Numbered from the stretch's first letter, positions 1 through 5,004 are shown. The stretch: DNA of 6,142 bases from CAZTHC01 sp964613425 (GCA_964613425.1 CAZTHC010000061.1:1-6142); one strand, 5' to 3'. The notes: generated by a model not told the origin, from the sequence alone. Numbers and translations are program-made.

Positions 1-381
1 TCCAGTTGCTGAACTTGCTCCAAATTTTTTTATTGTTGTACTACCTTTTACTTTTTTTGCTCTTTCTGTTGTATATTCAATTGACGCTTTTACTAATCCA
101 GCAATTGTTACTTCTGCTCCTACTTTTAATTTATTTGTTGCAACTTTTGTATCATCAGAATCTTTATCTATATCTCCTAATGCTTCTACTTCATAAAACT
201 TACTTTTGTTAGGACTATAATAATTAAAGCAATCCAATGGATATTCGCAGAAATGAAATCCTTGTCTACATGCTTTTGGATTATCTTCCATTATGTAAGT
301 TTCTCCTTCTTTATATTGCATACCTCTACATGTCATATCTTCATTAAATCCTTTATATCCTTTTATCTTTTTATTTTTCAT
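1..381 (-). CDS. DUF7666-type phage protein, 3' part outside window
   Basis: The reading frame opens with ATG at 381 and stays open for 127 codons to base 1, so the C-terminus is missing. AAGGAG at 388-393, 6 nt before the ATG, supports the start. Recognisable stretches are GYKGFNEDMTCRGMQY near residues 8-23, a Cys/His-containing segment KACRQGFHFCEYPLDCFNYY (36-55), then VEALGDI and ATNKLKVGAEV. This is the pattern I associate from memory with DUF7666, an uncharacterised domain common in phages of Bacillota. The visible end, FGASSATG, resembles the beginning of the Ala/Ser/Asn/Thr/Gly repeat tails such proteins often carry, but the tail itself is not in view. It follows the RusA gene by 16 nt and is probably in the same operon. 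Its function is unknown. Confidence 0.8.
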   Translation of the reverse strand, partial: MKNKKIKGYKGFNEDMTCRGMQYKEGETYIMEDNPKACRQGFHFCEYPLDCFNYYSPNKSKFYEVEALGDIDKDSDDTKVATNKLKVGAEVTIAGLVKASIEYTTERAKKVKGSTTIKKFGASSATG

Positions 382-397
382 AAAATTCTCCTTTTCT

Positions 398-763
398 TTA
401 TTTAAAATTTATTTCTATTATTGTTTTAGCAACATTTTTCTCGTATATTATCTGACTTCCATCTGTTGTGTTTACTATGTTGTAATTATCATCTTCTAGT
501 ATTTTGTATTTAACTAAAATATCTTGTATTGCATTTAATAAATTAGTTAAATCTCTTTTTCTTTTATCTGGAACTATAAATGTGCATTTTAAATTTATTG
601 GACTACTTATTGGATTTTCTAACTTTGGTAAAAACACTGCACATTCTCGTTCGTATTGTTTATATAGTTCTGATTGAATTATCATAGGTCTACCTTTACA
701 TACTATTATCCTTTGACTATTCTTCTTACTTCTTGGCATTAATGGTATTTCTATTCGTATCAT
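398..763 (-). CDS. rusA: RusA-family Holliday junction resolvase
   Basis: At 121 aa it matches the roughly 120 aa of E. coli RusA, a homodimeric metal-dependent endonuclease that cuts four-way DNA junctions. The N-terminus MIRIEIPLMPRSKKNSQ fits the family's opening strand and loop. The core is VPDKRKRDLTNLLNAIQD (65-81 region) followed by ILEDDNYNIV (88-97). Asp71 aligns with catalytic Asp70 of E. coli RusA and Asp91/92 with Asp91. The second Asp of the RDLDN motif (Asp72) is Thr73 here, and Lys76 aligns with Asn77. I recall DLTN variants in phage homologues, so this may be a subfamily trait rather than damage. AAAGGAGG at 773-780, 9 nt before the ATG, sets the start. The first 38 nt overlap the end of the upstream four-Cys ORF. 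It probably resolves replication or recombination branches before packaging. Confidence 0.88.
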   Translation of the reverse strand: MIRIEIPLMPRSKKNSQRIIVCKGRPMIIQSELYKQYERECAVFLPKLENPISSPINLKCTFIVPDKRKRDLTNLLNAIQDILVKYKILEDDNYNIVNTTDGSQIIYEKNVAKTIIEINFK

Positions 764-890
764 CTTTTGTTTCCTCCTTTATGTAATATTCGCATCTCTC
801 TATTCCATTAAAATTTATATCTTCTACTCTTCCACATTTATATAAACAAGTTTTACATTTTCCTTTTAATTCTTTATATCCATATTTCAT
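726..890 (-). CDS. four-cysteine miniprotein, possible zinc binder
   Basis: This 54-aa frame starts at ATG 890, with AGAGGA at 898-903 placed 7 nt upstream. That ribosome binding site overlaps the stop codon of the preceding gene, as seen elsewhere in this operon. The protein begins MKYGYKELKGKCKTCLYKCG and continues to an ERCEYYIKEE segment. Cys12, Cys15, Cys19 and Cys33 form a Cx2C-x3-C-x13-C arrangement suited to one zinc ion. Short Cys-rich proteins of this look are common in phage early operons, but I know no function for them. The last 13 codons overlap the start of rusA in another frame. Because the Cys-containing part lies before the overlap, the tail is probably unconstrained. The good ribosome binding site and operon spacing support a real gene. 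Confidence 0.62.
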   Translation of the reverse strand: MKYGYKELKGKCKTCLYKCGRVEDINFNGIERCEYYIKEETKDDTNRNTINAKK

Positions 891-901
891 AGGCTAGTCC
901 T

Positions 902-1240
902 CTAATCAATTCTAGGAATATGTCTCATATTCTCTTTCCAAAAGCTTCTTCTACCATAAAAATTATGCATTTCTTTTTCTTTATCCCATCTTGCATTTTC
1001 TACTGCATCATTTCCTGCAAGTTCAGGATGTTTTTCTACTAAATCTCTTCTTGCTCTTGGTACACTTTCTATTGCTGGCATTCCATATAATTCAAAATTG
1101 TCATATATCTTTTCAAAATCTTCGTTTGGATAAAATGTTTTTATAAATAATTTGTAAAGTTGATTTGCATTTAAATTTCTAGCTATTGGATTTTCTCTTA
1201 AAATCTTCTCCAAACTTTCTTGTACTTTTACTTGTTTCAT
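902..1240 (-). CDS. conserved phage protein of unknown function
   Basis: This is a 112-aa soluble, charged protein. The N-terminal half (VKVQESLEKILRENPIARN, then LYKLFIKTFYP) looks helical and could be a small winged-helix or HTH fold. The second half contains IESVPRARRDLVEKHPELAG (about 58-76) followed by a charged helix ENARWDKEKEMHNFYG (81-96). An ES-x-x-R-x-R-R-x-x-x-x-x-x-P-E-L-x-G signature recurs, from memory, in hypothetical proteins of Bacillota phage replication regions, but I cannot name a function. Two adjacent ATGs are possible. The TGGAGG at 1247-1252 is 3 nt from ATG 1243 and 6 nt from ATG 1240, so 1240 is preferred. It directly follows the G39P-like gene and precedes the four-Cys ORF, so a role linked to replication is inferred only from position. 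Confidence 0.8.
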   Translation of the reverse strand: MKQVKVQESLEKILRENPIARNLNANQLYKLFIKTFYPNEDFEKIYDNFELYGMPAIESVPRARRDLVEKHPELAGNDAVENARWDKEKEMHNFYGRRSFWKENMRHIPRID

Positions 1241-1243
1241 CAT

Positions 1244-1744
1244 TTACCTCCACAAATTTTGTTCGAAGTATAAAAATACATTTTTATCTTGCTTTGAGTA
1301 AATTTCTTTATATTGATTTTTATCTAAATTACTTTCTAACTCTGTATAGAATTTACTTCTATGCTCACTATCCTTAATTTGTGTTCCGTCATATCTTTGA
1401 GCATTACCACAATTACATACTGCTGTATACGTGTATGGAATTATCTTATTTCCATTTAATACTTTTTTTATATAAACTATGTATCCTGTTCCATCACATT
1501 TATTGCACGGTATCTTTTCTTTTTCTGTTTGCTGTAGTTTTATTTCACTAATTATGTTTAAAAATTCGGCTAATTTAGGTAAAAATTTGCAATTTCTTTT
1601 ACACTCTCTTATTGCTACTCTTATCTTAGTAACTGGATATTCTTTAAGTTCTGCATACCAGTCTTTCATCTGTTCTATGCTTAATTCTTTTTCGAAAAAT
1701 GCTTCTAAACTTCTTATTTCTTCAATAAACTCAGCTTCCTCCAA
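1244..1744 (-). CDS. G39P-like helicase loader candidate with zinc motif
   Basis: This 166-aa protein has two visible parts. Residues 5-66, including MKDWYAELKEYPVTKIRVAI and a following NCKFLPKLAEFLNII, resemble the G39P-like fold. SPP1 G39P is a small non-ATPase protein that delivers the phage DnaB-type helicase G40P to the origin. Residues 80-112 hold CNKCDGTGYIVY and then CNC, a Cx2C...CxC set (Cys80, 83, 110, 112) like DnaJ or zinc-ribbon knuckles. The start is TTG at 1744, because a stop lies three codons upstream and the next ATG (residue 26) would delete part of the fold. AAAGGAGG at 1757-1764 is 12 nt away, which is long. It overlaps the DnaD-like frame by 14 nt. No AAA+ DnaC-type loader is present in the window. 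Family assignment rests on pattern and context. Confidence 0.78.
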   Translation of the reverse strand: MEEAEFIEEIRSLEAFFEKELSIEQMKDWYAELKEYPVTKIRVAIRECKRNCKFLPKLAEFLNIISEIKLQQTEKEKIPCNKCDGTGYIVYIKKVLNGNKIIPYTYTAVCNCGNAQRYDGTQIKDSEHRSKFYTELESNLDKNQYKEIYSKQDKNVFLYFEQNLWR

Positions 1745-2258
1745 CTTTTTTTAACGCCTCCTTTAATTCTCTAGTTCTTCTAGCTTGTTTTTCTTCGTCT
1801 GTTTCATTATTTCTTCTACTAGACTTGTTTTTATTGCTCTCTTCTTTAGCCTCTGCAAGAGTTTTTATTCCTGCCTTTTGCCAATTATTTAATATTGCTT
1901 TTATGTACTGTATTGTTCGTTTATTTGCTTCTACACTTATTTCCATTGCATAAATAACGATATCTTTGTTTAACTCTTTCACATAGTCTTCTAGTATTGT
2001 CAATCCAAATGGTGTTAATGCTCCAATGTTATTATTGTAAAAATTAATAACTTCTTGTAGACCGTCAACACAACTGTCGCCCACTTGATTATTATTATCA
2101 TTTTCATTTACATTTTCATTTACATTTTCATTTACATTTACATTTACATTAGGTTTTTTATTTCCAAAACCAGTGGTTTTTGTTTTTTCAAAACCAGTGG
2201 TTTCTTTTTTAGGTCTTCCTCCGCTTTTTTCCATCTTCGTATCTTTTAGTATTGGCAA
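1731..2258 (-). CDS. DnaD-domain part of replisome organizer, downstream of frameshift
   Basis: This frame holds the C-terminal portion of a phage replisome organizer. A basic GGRPKKET segment leads into a low-complexity Asn/Val/Glu linker (37-57). A DnaD C-terminal domain (DnaB_2, PF07261) spans about 67-138, ending in the characteristic YIKAILNNWQKAGIKT with Trp126. A charged helix (DEEKQARRTRELKEALKKVG) closes it. DnaD domains bind DNA and help load the replicative helicase. The frame can open with TTG 2258 or ATG 2234, but neither has a ribosome binding site. The upstream frame ends in a DUF6291 domain that is normally fused to this part through a KxGGRPKK stretch. I therefore read it as the second half of one gene broken by a one-base shift at 2225-2230. 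It could also be made by frameshifting. Confidence 0.85.
   Translation of the reverse strand: MPILKDTKMEKSGGRPKKETTGFEKTKTTGFGNKKPNVNVNVNENVNENVNENDNNNQVGDSCVDGLQEVINFYNNNIGALTPFGLTILEDYVKELNKDIVIYAMEISVEANKRTIQYIKAILNNWQKAGIKTLAEAKEESNKNKSSRRNNETDEEKQARRTRELKEALKKVGGS
2101..2148. repeat. AT-rich tandem 12-mer/6-mer repeat
   Basis: On the plus strand the 12-mer TTTTCATTTACA occurs three times in a row (2101-2112, 2113-2124, 2125-2136). Two copies of the hexamer TTTACA follow (2137-2148). On the coding strand this is the Asn-Val-Asn-Glu linker of the DnaD-like protein. The copies are identical at DNA level, including third codon positions. That suggests recent slippage expansion or selection on the DNA itself, for example as an easily melted element next to the palindromic repeats at 2165-2210. 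Confidence 0.9.
2165..2210. repeat. two tandem 24-bp repeats, each with a 13-bp palindrome
   Basis: CAAAACCAGTGGTTT occurs at 2165-2179 and again at 2189-2203, exactly 24 bp apart. The similarity continues as a T-rich tail in both units. Each copy contains the perfect odd palindrome AAACCA-G-TGGTTT. On the coding strand the units encode TTGF twice. The spacing, symmetry and position inside a replisome organizer gene are those of initiator-binding iterons. Confidence 0.85.
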
Positions 2259-2439
2259 CGATTTGCGGTCTTATTACTATAAATATATTTTTACAAATTC
2301 CATCTAATTTTTGTTCGTTATCATTAAGTGACAACTCACATATTGCATTAAATATCTGCAACTTTTGCTTATCTTTTAGTCCACTCATTGCTTCATAATA
2401 ACTACGATAGAATACAAAACTGTCTTTATCTTGTGACAT
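2209..2439 (-). CDS. DUF6291 N-terminal part of replisome organizer, upstream of frameshift
   Basis: This 76-aa frame begins MSQDKDSFVFYRSYYEAMSG and has KQKLQIFNAICELSLND and LDGICKNIFIVIRPQIVANTKRY segments. These match the DUF6291 domain found at the front of many phage DnaD-like replication proteins. The start is firm: AAGGAGG at 2445-2451 lies 5 nt before the ATG. The last residues, GKKRRKT, are read out of frame. The shifted frame gives SGGRPKKET, the usual continuation of the family. Removing one A from the A6 run would join Gly-Lys71 to Ser-Gly-Gly and give a protein of about 235 aa. As the sequence stands it stops at 2209. The gene follows the Ref-like gene after a 47-nt gap that contains a terminator-like hairpin. 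Confidence 0.82.
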   Translation of the reverse strand: MSQDKDSFVFYRSYYEAMSGLKDKQKLQIFNAICELSLNDNEQKLDGICKNIFIVIRPQIVANTKRYEDGKKRRKT

Positions 2440-2455
2440 TGTTTCCTCCTTTCGT

Positions 2456-2489
2456 AAAAATAGAGTTAGATTTTGAATGTCTAACCCTA
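2456..2489 (-). terminator. hairpin plus U-tract, possible terminator or attenuator
   Basis: Read on the minus strand, UAGGGUUAGA (2489-2480) can pair with UCUAACUCUA (2470-2461). This gives a 10-bp stem with one G-U pair around a 9-nt loop, followed at once by five U (2460-2456). The stem begins on the stop codon of the Ref-like gene and ends before the ribosome binding site of the DUF6291 gene. The stem is only moderately G+C rich, so partial termination or attenuation is more likely than a full stop. On the plus strand there is no T-run and one mismatch. Confidence 0.5.
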
Positions 2490-2774
2490 GATGTAACTTT
2501 TGCCATATTCTCTAATAAAATCTTCTTTTGTTTTATGGTAATATTCTTGCCATGTTTTTTGTGCTAATATTTTAAGCCACAGCCATTCTTTAGGTGCTAA
2601 GTGAAATGAGTTTTTACTTGTTCTATGCTGTTCTGGTGTTACAAAAACGACTAGTCCATCTTTTATGCTTCTTTGCCTATTAGAACCTCCAAATATTTCA
2701 TTTCTTTCTAATCCTGGATATCTTTCAATATTGTATCTTTCATCTAAAGGCATAATGCAAAACTCTTTTTTCAT
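2487..2774 (-). CDS. P1 Ref-like (RecA-dependent nuclease family) HNH protein with His-to-Asn change
   Basis: This 95-aa protein contains GLERNEIFGGSNRQRSIKDG (21-40), LVVFVTPEQH (41-50), a His at 58, and a C-terminal KTKEDFIREYGKSYI. That matches the phage nuclease family related to P1 Ref, which cuts DNA in a RecA-dependent manner. Relatives normally read ERHE(V/I)FGG. Here the His is Asn25 (codon AAT at 2702-2700), so the first His of the HNH motif is absent. The N-terminal Cys pair common in relatives is also lacking. Activity is therefore doubtful. The start is ATG 2774, not GTG 2780: the AAAGGAGG at 2782-2789 is 7 nt from the ATG but only 1 nt from the GTG. ATG overlaps the upstream stop as ATGA, suggesting translational coupling with the NinB-like gene. 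Confidence 0.82.
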   Translation of the reverse strand: MKKEFCIMPLDERYNIERYPGLERNEIFGGSNRQRSIKDGLVVFVTPEQHRTSKNSFHLAPKEWLWLKILAQKTWQEYYHKTKEDFIREYGKSYI

Positions 2775-3295
2775 TTCCACTCCTCCTTTAATATACTTAA
2801 TTCTGCTGGAGTTTTAGTTTCTATTCCTAATTCTTTACATTGTTCTACTATTAAATCTACAAGCTTACTCATTTCTTTAGTGTTATACGCACTAGAACCG
2901 TGGTATGCCCTTACATTTGTATAACCCTTAAGTTTACTCGTGAATGGCTCACAAAACCAACCTAGACCATTTTTAGACCAAATACGCATATATTCTTCAA
3001 CTGCTTCTGTCTTAAGTGGAAGTACTGTATATGCCCCTATATTCCATATAGCATCCTTATATATTACATTTGGTGGAACATCTGTTGCTTCTGATATTTT
3101 TTTTATTAATACCCACATATATGCATTTGCATCTAAACTATGTTTTTCTCTATATTTTTTTATTTCTATAGATAAATCATTATCTTTTAATTCTTCGATT
3201 AATTCTAAATTGTTTTTATTAATTAAAAGTGAAACAATTCCTTTATTTGTGGGGAAGTCTATATTTAGTTCTTTTAATCTTCCTTTGCATTCCAT
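2771..3295 (-). CDS. NinB-like phage recombination protein
   Basis: This 174-aa protein shows the conserved blocks of the NinB-like family widespread in Bacillota phages. These are KKYREKHSLDANAYMWVLIK (46-65), LPLKTEAVEEYMRIWSKNGL (92-111) followed by GWFCEPF, and YHGSSAYNTKEMSKLVDLIV (131-150). The end is a KELGIETKTP segment. Lambda NinB (Orf) binds single-stranded DNA and SSB and acts as a recombination mediator. The Bacillota branch is mostly assigned by similarity. AGGAGG at 3301-3306, 5 nt before the ATG, overlaps the SSB stop codon, so the two genes are tightly linked. Its 3' end overlaps the Ref-like gene by 4 nt. Location next to SSB, exonuclease and annealing protein supports a recombination role. 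Confidence 0.85.
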   Translation of the reverse strand: MECKGRLKELNIDFPTNKGIVSLLINKNNLELIEELKDNDLSIEIKKYREKHSLDANAYMWVLIKKISEATDVPPNVIYKDAIWNIGAYTVLPLKTEAVEEYMRIWSKNGLGWFCEPFTSKLKGYTNVRAYHGSSAYNTKEMSKLVDLIVEQCKELGIETKTPAELSILKEEWK

Positions 3296-3304
3296 ATAAT
3301 CCTC

Positions 3305-3688
3305 CTAAAATGGAAGGTCATCATCTTGTGATGTTTCAAATTGTTGAGGTGCTTCTTTATGTTCTTCCTTTTTGCCATCTGCAAAATATACTTCTTCTGC
3401 AATAACTTCCGTTATGTAATGTTTTTCCCCTTTATCATCATCAAAATTTCTTGTTTGAATTCTTCCTATTATTCCTATTTGTTGCCCTTTATTAAAATAT
3501 TTGCTCACAAATTCTGCTGTTTTATTCCAAGCAACTATATTTATAAAATCCGCTTGTCTTTCTTGACCTTTAGCAGTGAATCTTCTATTTACTGCTAAAG
3601 AAAAACTTGCAACAAGTATATTATTTGTTTGTGTATATCTTGTTTCAGGAGCTTTTGTTAATCTTCCCATTAAAACTACTTTATTCAT
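3305..3688 (-). CDS. ssb: single-stranded DNA-binding protein
   Basis: This 127-aa protein begins MNKVVLMGRLTKAPETRYTQ and has a full OB-fold with FSLAVNRRF, ADFINIVAWNKTAEFVSKYF (Trp54) and KGQQIGIIGRIQTR. It ends in the acidic tip DDDLPF that recruits partner proteins. It is shorter than chromosomal SSBs (about 160-175 aa) because the linker is brief, as in many phage SSBs. The start is ATG 3688: AAGGAGG at 3695-3701 lies 6 nt upstream, and an in-frame ATG at 3715 would add nine residues foreign to the family. The gene overlaps the exonuclease by 8 nt. It should coat phage single-stranded DNA for annealing and replication, and its tip may contact the NinB-like protein. Confidence 0.96.
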   Translation of the reverse strand: MNKVVLMGRLTKAPETRYTQTNNILVASFSLAVNRRFTAKGQERQADFINIVAWNKTAEFVSKYFNKGQQIGIIGRIQTRNFDDDKGEKHYITEVIAEEVYFADGKKEEHKEAPQQFETSQDDDLPF

Positions 3689-4241
3689 ATTTTTCCTCCT
3701 TTGGAAATCTTCCATTTTTTAAATATTCAGATAGTGTCCTTAATCTTGGCAGATATTCATTGTTGATAAAATTTTCATCATATTCTATCTTATGAAATTG
3801 CAATCTGTTTTTATCGATTTCATTAAAATAATTGTTATAATCTTTTTCTTCTAATGCGTATGAAACTATATATAAATTATTTACATATGCATACATTTCC
3901 ACCTGTGCTTGTCTCCAATATTGTTTTGATACTTTAAATTCATTGTTAATGTTATGTGTTTTTACTTCATATATACAATCTTTGGTGTTTCCATCTAAAT
4001 TCACTCTTAATCTGTCAATTATTATTTGTTTATCCATTTCTATATCTGGAATGTTTAAAGCTAATAATATTTTGTGTTCGTAATTATTTCCTGCTTTCAT
4101 TGAATCATTGGTAAAATTATTTTTATTGATTGAGATTTTTTCAAGCCACCATTTTTCAAAAGTTTTTGTGTTCCAATTTCCTACCACCATACTCGTATCT
4201 GAAGCACCTATAAAATAACTTCTATCTTGACTCTGTATCAA
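3681..4241 (-). CDS. YqaJ-type (lambda exonuclease superfamily) viral recombinase nuclease
   Basis: This 186-aa PD-(D/E)XK nuclease carries the motifs in order: IGASD (11-15), WW and NNFTNDSMKAGNNYEHKILL with Glu55, the metal-binding Asp83 in NLDGN, the core EVK (Glu92, Lys94), and QAQVEMYA (111-118). These are the signatures of YqaJ/lambda Exo nucleases, which resect duplex ends 5' to 3' to supply 3' strands to an annealing protein. The start is TTG 4241. GAGAAGGA at 4253-4260 is about 11 nt upstream, and the next ATG (residue 18) would lose the conserved IGASD. It overlaps the Sak3-like gene by 20 nt upstream and ssb by 8 nt downstream. The adjacent annealing protein forms the expected exonuclease-annealase pair. 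Confidence 0.9.
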   Translation of the reverse strand: MIQSQDRSYFIGASDTSMVVGNWNTKTFEKWWLEKISINKNNFTNDSMKAGNNYEHKILLALNIPDIEMDKQIIIDRLRVNLDGNTKDCIYEVKTHNINNEFKVSKQYWRQAQVEMYAYVNNLYIVSYALEEKDYNNYFNEIDKNRLQFHKIEYDENFINNEYLPRLRTLSEYLKNGRFPKEEKYE

Positions 4242-4869
4242 TATTATTTAATTCCTTCTCAAAAGTGCTTAAAGTATCAAAATAGCTAAACAATGCTTTT
4301 ACTTCATCTTCTGTTTTATTTAATTTTTCGGCGATATCTTTTGTTGACAATCCTTTTTTTAATTTTTGAGTATATGCAATCTGACATCGTTCTCTAATTT
4401 TAGAAATGTCATGCTTTGATAAATCATCTTCCCAATTCTCTTTTTCATTTTTAAATTCTTCGTTTAACCATAAATCAAATCCCAAGCCAGTTCTAATTGC
4501 TACACCTTTTACGAATAATCTTGTCTGACAATTCCATAATCTTTGTTGTGTCATTGAATTATCTTTTACTGGATTACTTCCATTTGTCACAGGTCCTCTT
4601 TGTACAAACTCTAGGTCATCTATTACAATTTTTACAGCTGTTTCATATACTCTATTTGTATTTCCTTTGCCATCAGTAAAAGTTTGGTCTGTCATATATA
4701 AGCTACTTCCTGTTAAGCTATTTACAACTGGCTCAAAATATACTTGTTCTGCTCCATTTTCATGCAATAAATCAACTACTTTAGCCCAATTCAAATAATC
4801 TGCTCCATCTCTTTGTTCAACATAGTTACTTACTTTTACTTGTCTTAACTCTTTATAATCTTTTAACAT
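4222..4869 (-). CDS. Sak3-like (DUF1071) single-strand annealing protein
   Basis: This 215-aa protein resembles the DUF1071/Sak3 group of Rad52-like phage annealases. It has YLNWAKVVDLLHENGA (25-40), a central beta-rich region with RVYETAVKIVIDD (73-85), and the helical motif RLFVKGVAIRTGLGFDLWL (117-135). Such proteins form rings that pair complementary single strands made by the partner exonuclease. AAGGAGG at 4877-4883, 7 nt upstream, fixes the start and overlaps the stop of the 40-aa ORF before it. The C-terminal part (about 142-215) is charged and includes LSTKDIAEKLNKTEDEVKAL (174-193), which looks like a small helix-turn-helix. I do not know this to be a standard part of the family. 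Assignment is by motif and by adjacency to the YqaJ-type nuclease and SSB. Confidence 0.82.
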   Translation of the reverse strand: MLKDYKELRQVKVSNYVEQRDGADYLNWAKVVDLLHENGAEQVYFEPVVNSLTGSSLYMTDQTFTDGKGNTNRVYETAVKIVIDDLEFVQRGPVTNGSNPVKDNSMTQQRLWNCQTRLFVKGVAIRTGLGFDLWLNEEFKNEKENWEDDLSKHDISKIRERCQIAYTQKLKKGLSTKDIAEKLNKTEDEVKALFSYFDTLSTFEKELNNIDTESR

Positions 4870-4881
4870 TTTTCTTCCTCC

Positions 4882-5004
4882 TTATAAATTTTCATTTCTA
4901 ATATCCTCCCACGCAATATCTTCTAATTCAGCCCATACATCATCTGAAATTGATTTTTTATATTCATATTCTGGTAATATCATCGGATTTTCTATTTGTT
5001 CCAT
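4882..5004 (-). CDS. 40-aa acidic miniprotein
   Basis: This short frame starts at ATG 5004 with AAAGGA at 5014-5019, about 9 nt upstream, and stops with TAA at 4882. The protein begins MEQIENPMILPEYEYKKSIS and ends in an acidic, Trp-containing helix (DDVWAELEDIAWEDIRNENL). The stop overlaps the ribosome binding site of the annealing-protein gene, the same tight arrangement as other joins in this operon. I recognise no family. The acidic helix could be a protein-interaction peptide, but that is a guess. Confidence 0.6.
   Translation of the reverse strand: MEQIENPMILPEYEYKKSISDDVWAELEDIAWEDIRNENL

Larger units (their letters stand above)
2101..2210. other. candidate phage replication origin inside organizer gene
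   Basis: Two palindromic iteron-like units (2165-2210) lie directly beside a 48-bp AT-rich tandem repeat (2101-2148), all within the DnaD-like coding region. In lambda and several phages of low-GC hosts, the origin sits within the initiator gene as iterons flanked by an AT-rich unwinding element. That is the established layout. Its application here is inference, because low-complexity linkers in these proteins can also produce DNA repeats by chance. Confidence 0.45.

Noticed and set aside
6..212. Plus-strand Leu/Tyr-rich 68-aa frame
   Set aside because: It is antisense to the DUF7666 gene. Its Leu-rich composition is what T-rich DNA gives, and it has no ribosome binding site.
1186..1377. Other plus-strand frames (also near 1479-1754, 3341-3598, 3607-3795, 4497-4679)
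   Set aside because: All are antisense to genes with recognisable proteins, have Phe/Leu/Ser/Tyr-rich composition and lack ribosome binding sites.
1738..1760. Slippage at the A7 run fusing the DnaD-like protein to the G39P-like protein
   Set aside because: Loss of one A would fuse the frames, but these are normally separate proteins. The downstream gene has its own AAAGGAGG and a TTG start, so a simple overlap is enough.
2101..2210. CRISPR array
   Set aside because: The repeats are short, directly tandem and within a coding region. There are no unique spacers of constant length.
2222..2232. dnaX-like programmed -1 frameshift at A-AAA-AAG
   Set aside because: The heptamer is present in the right phase, but a -1 shift leads to the wrong frame. 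The DnaD part needs +1 (or loss of one A).
2940..3299. Plus-strand 119-aa frame opposite the NinB-like gene
   Set aside because: Shadow frame. The minus strand carries clear family motifs and a ribosome binding site, and the plus frame has neither.
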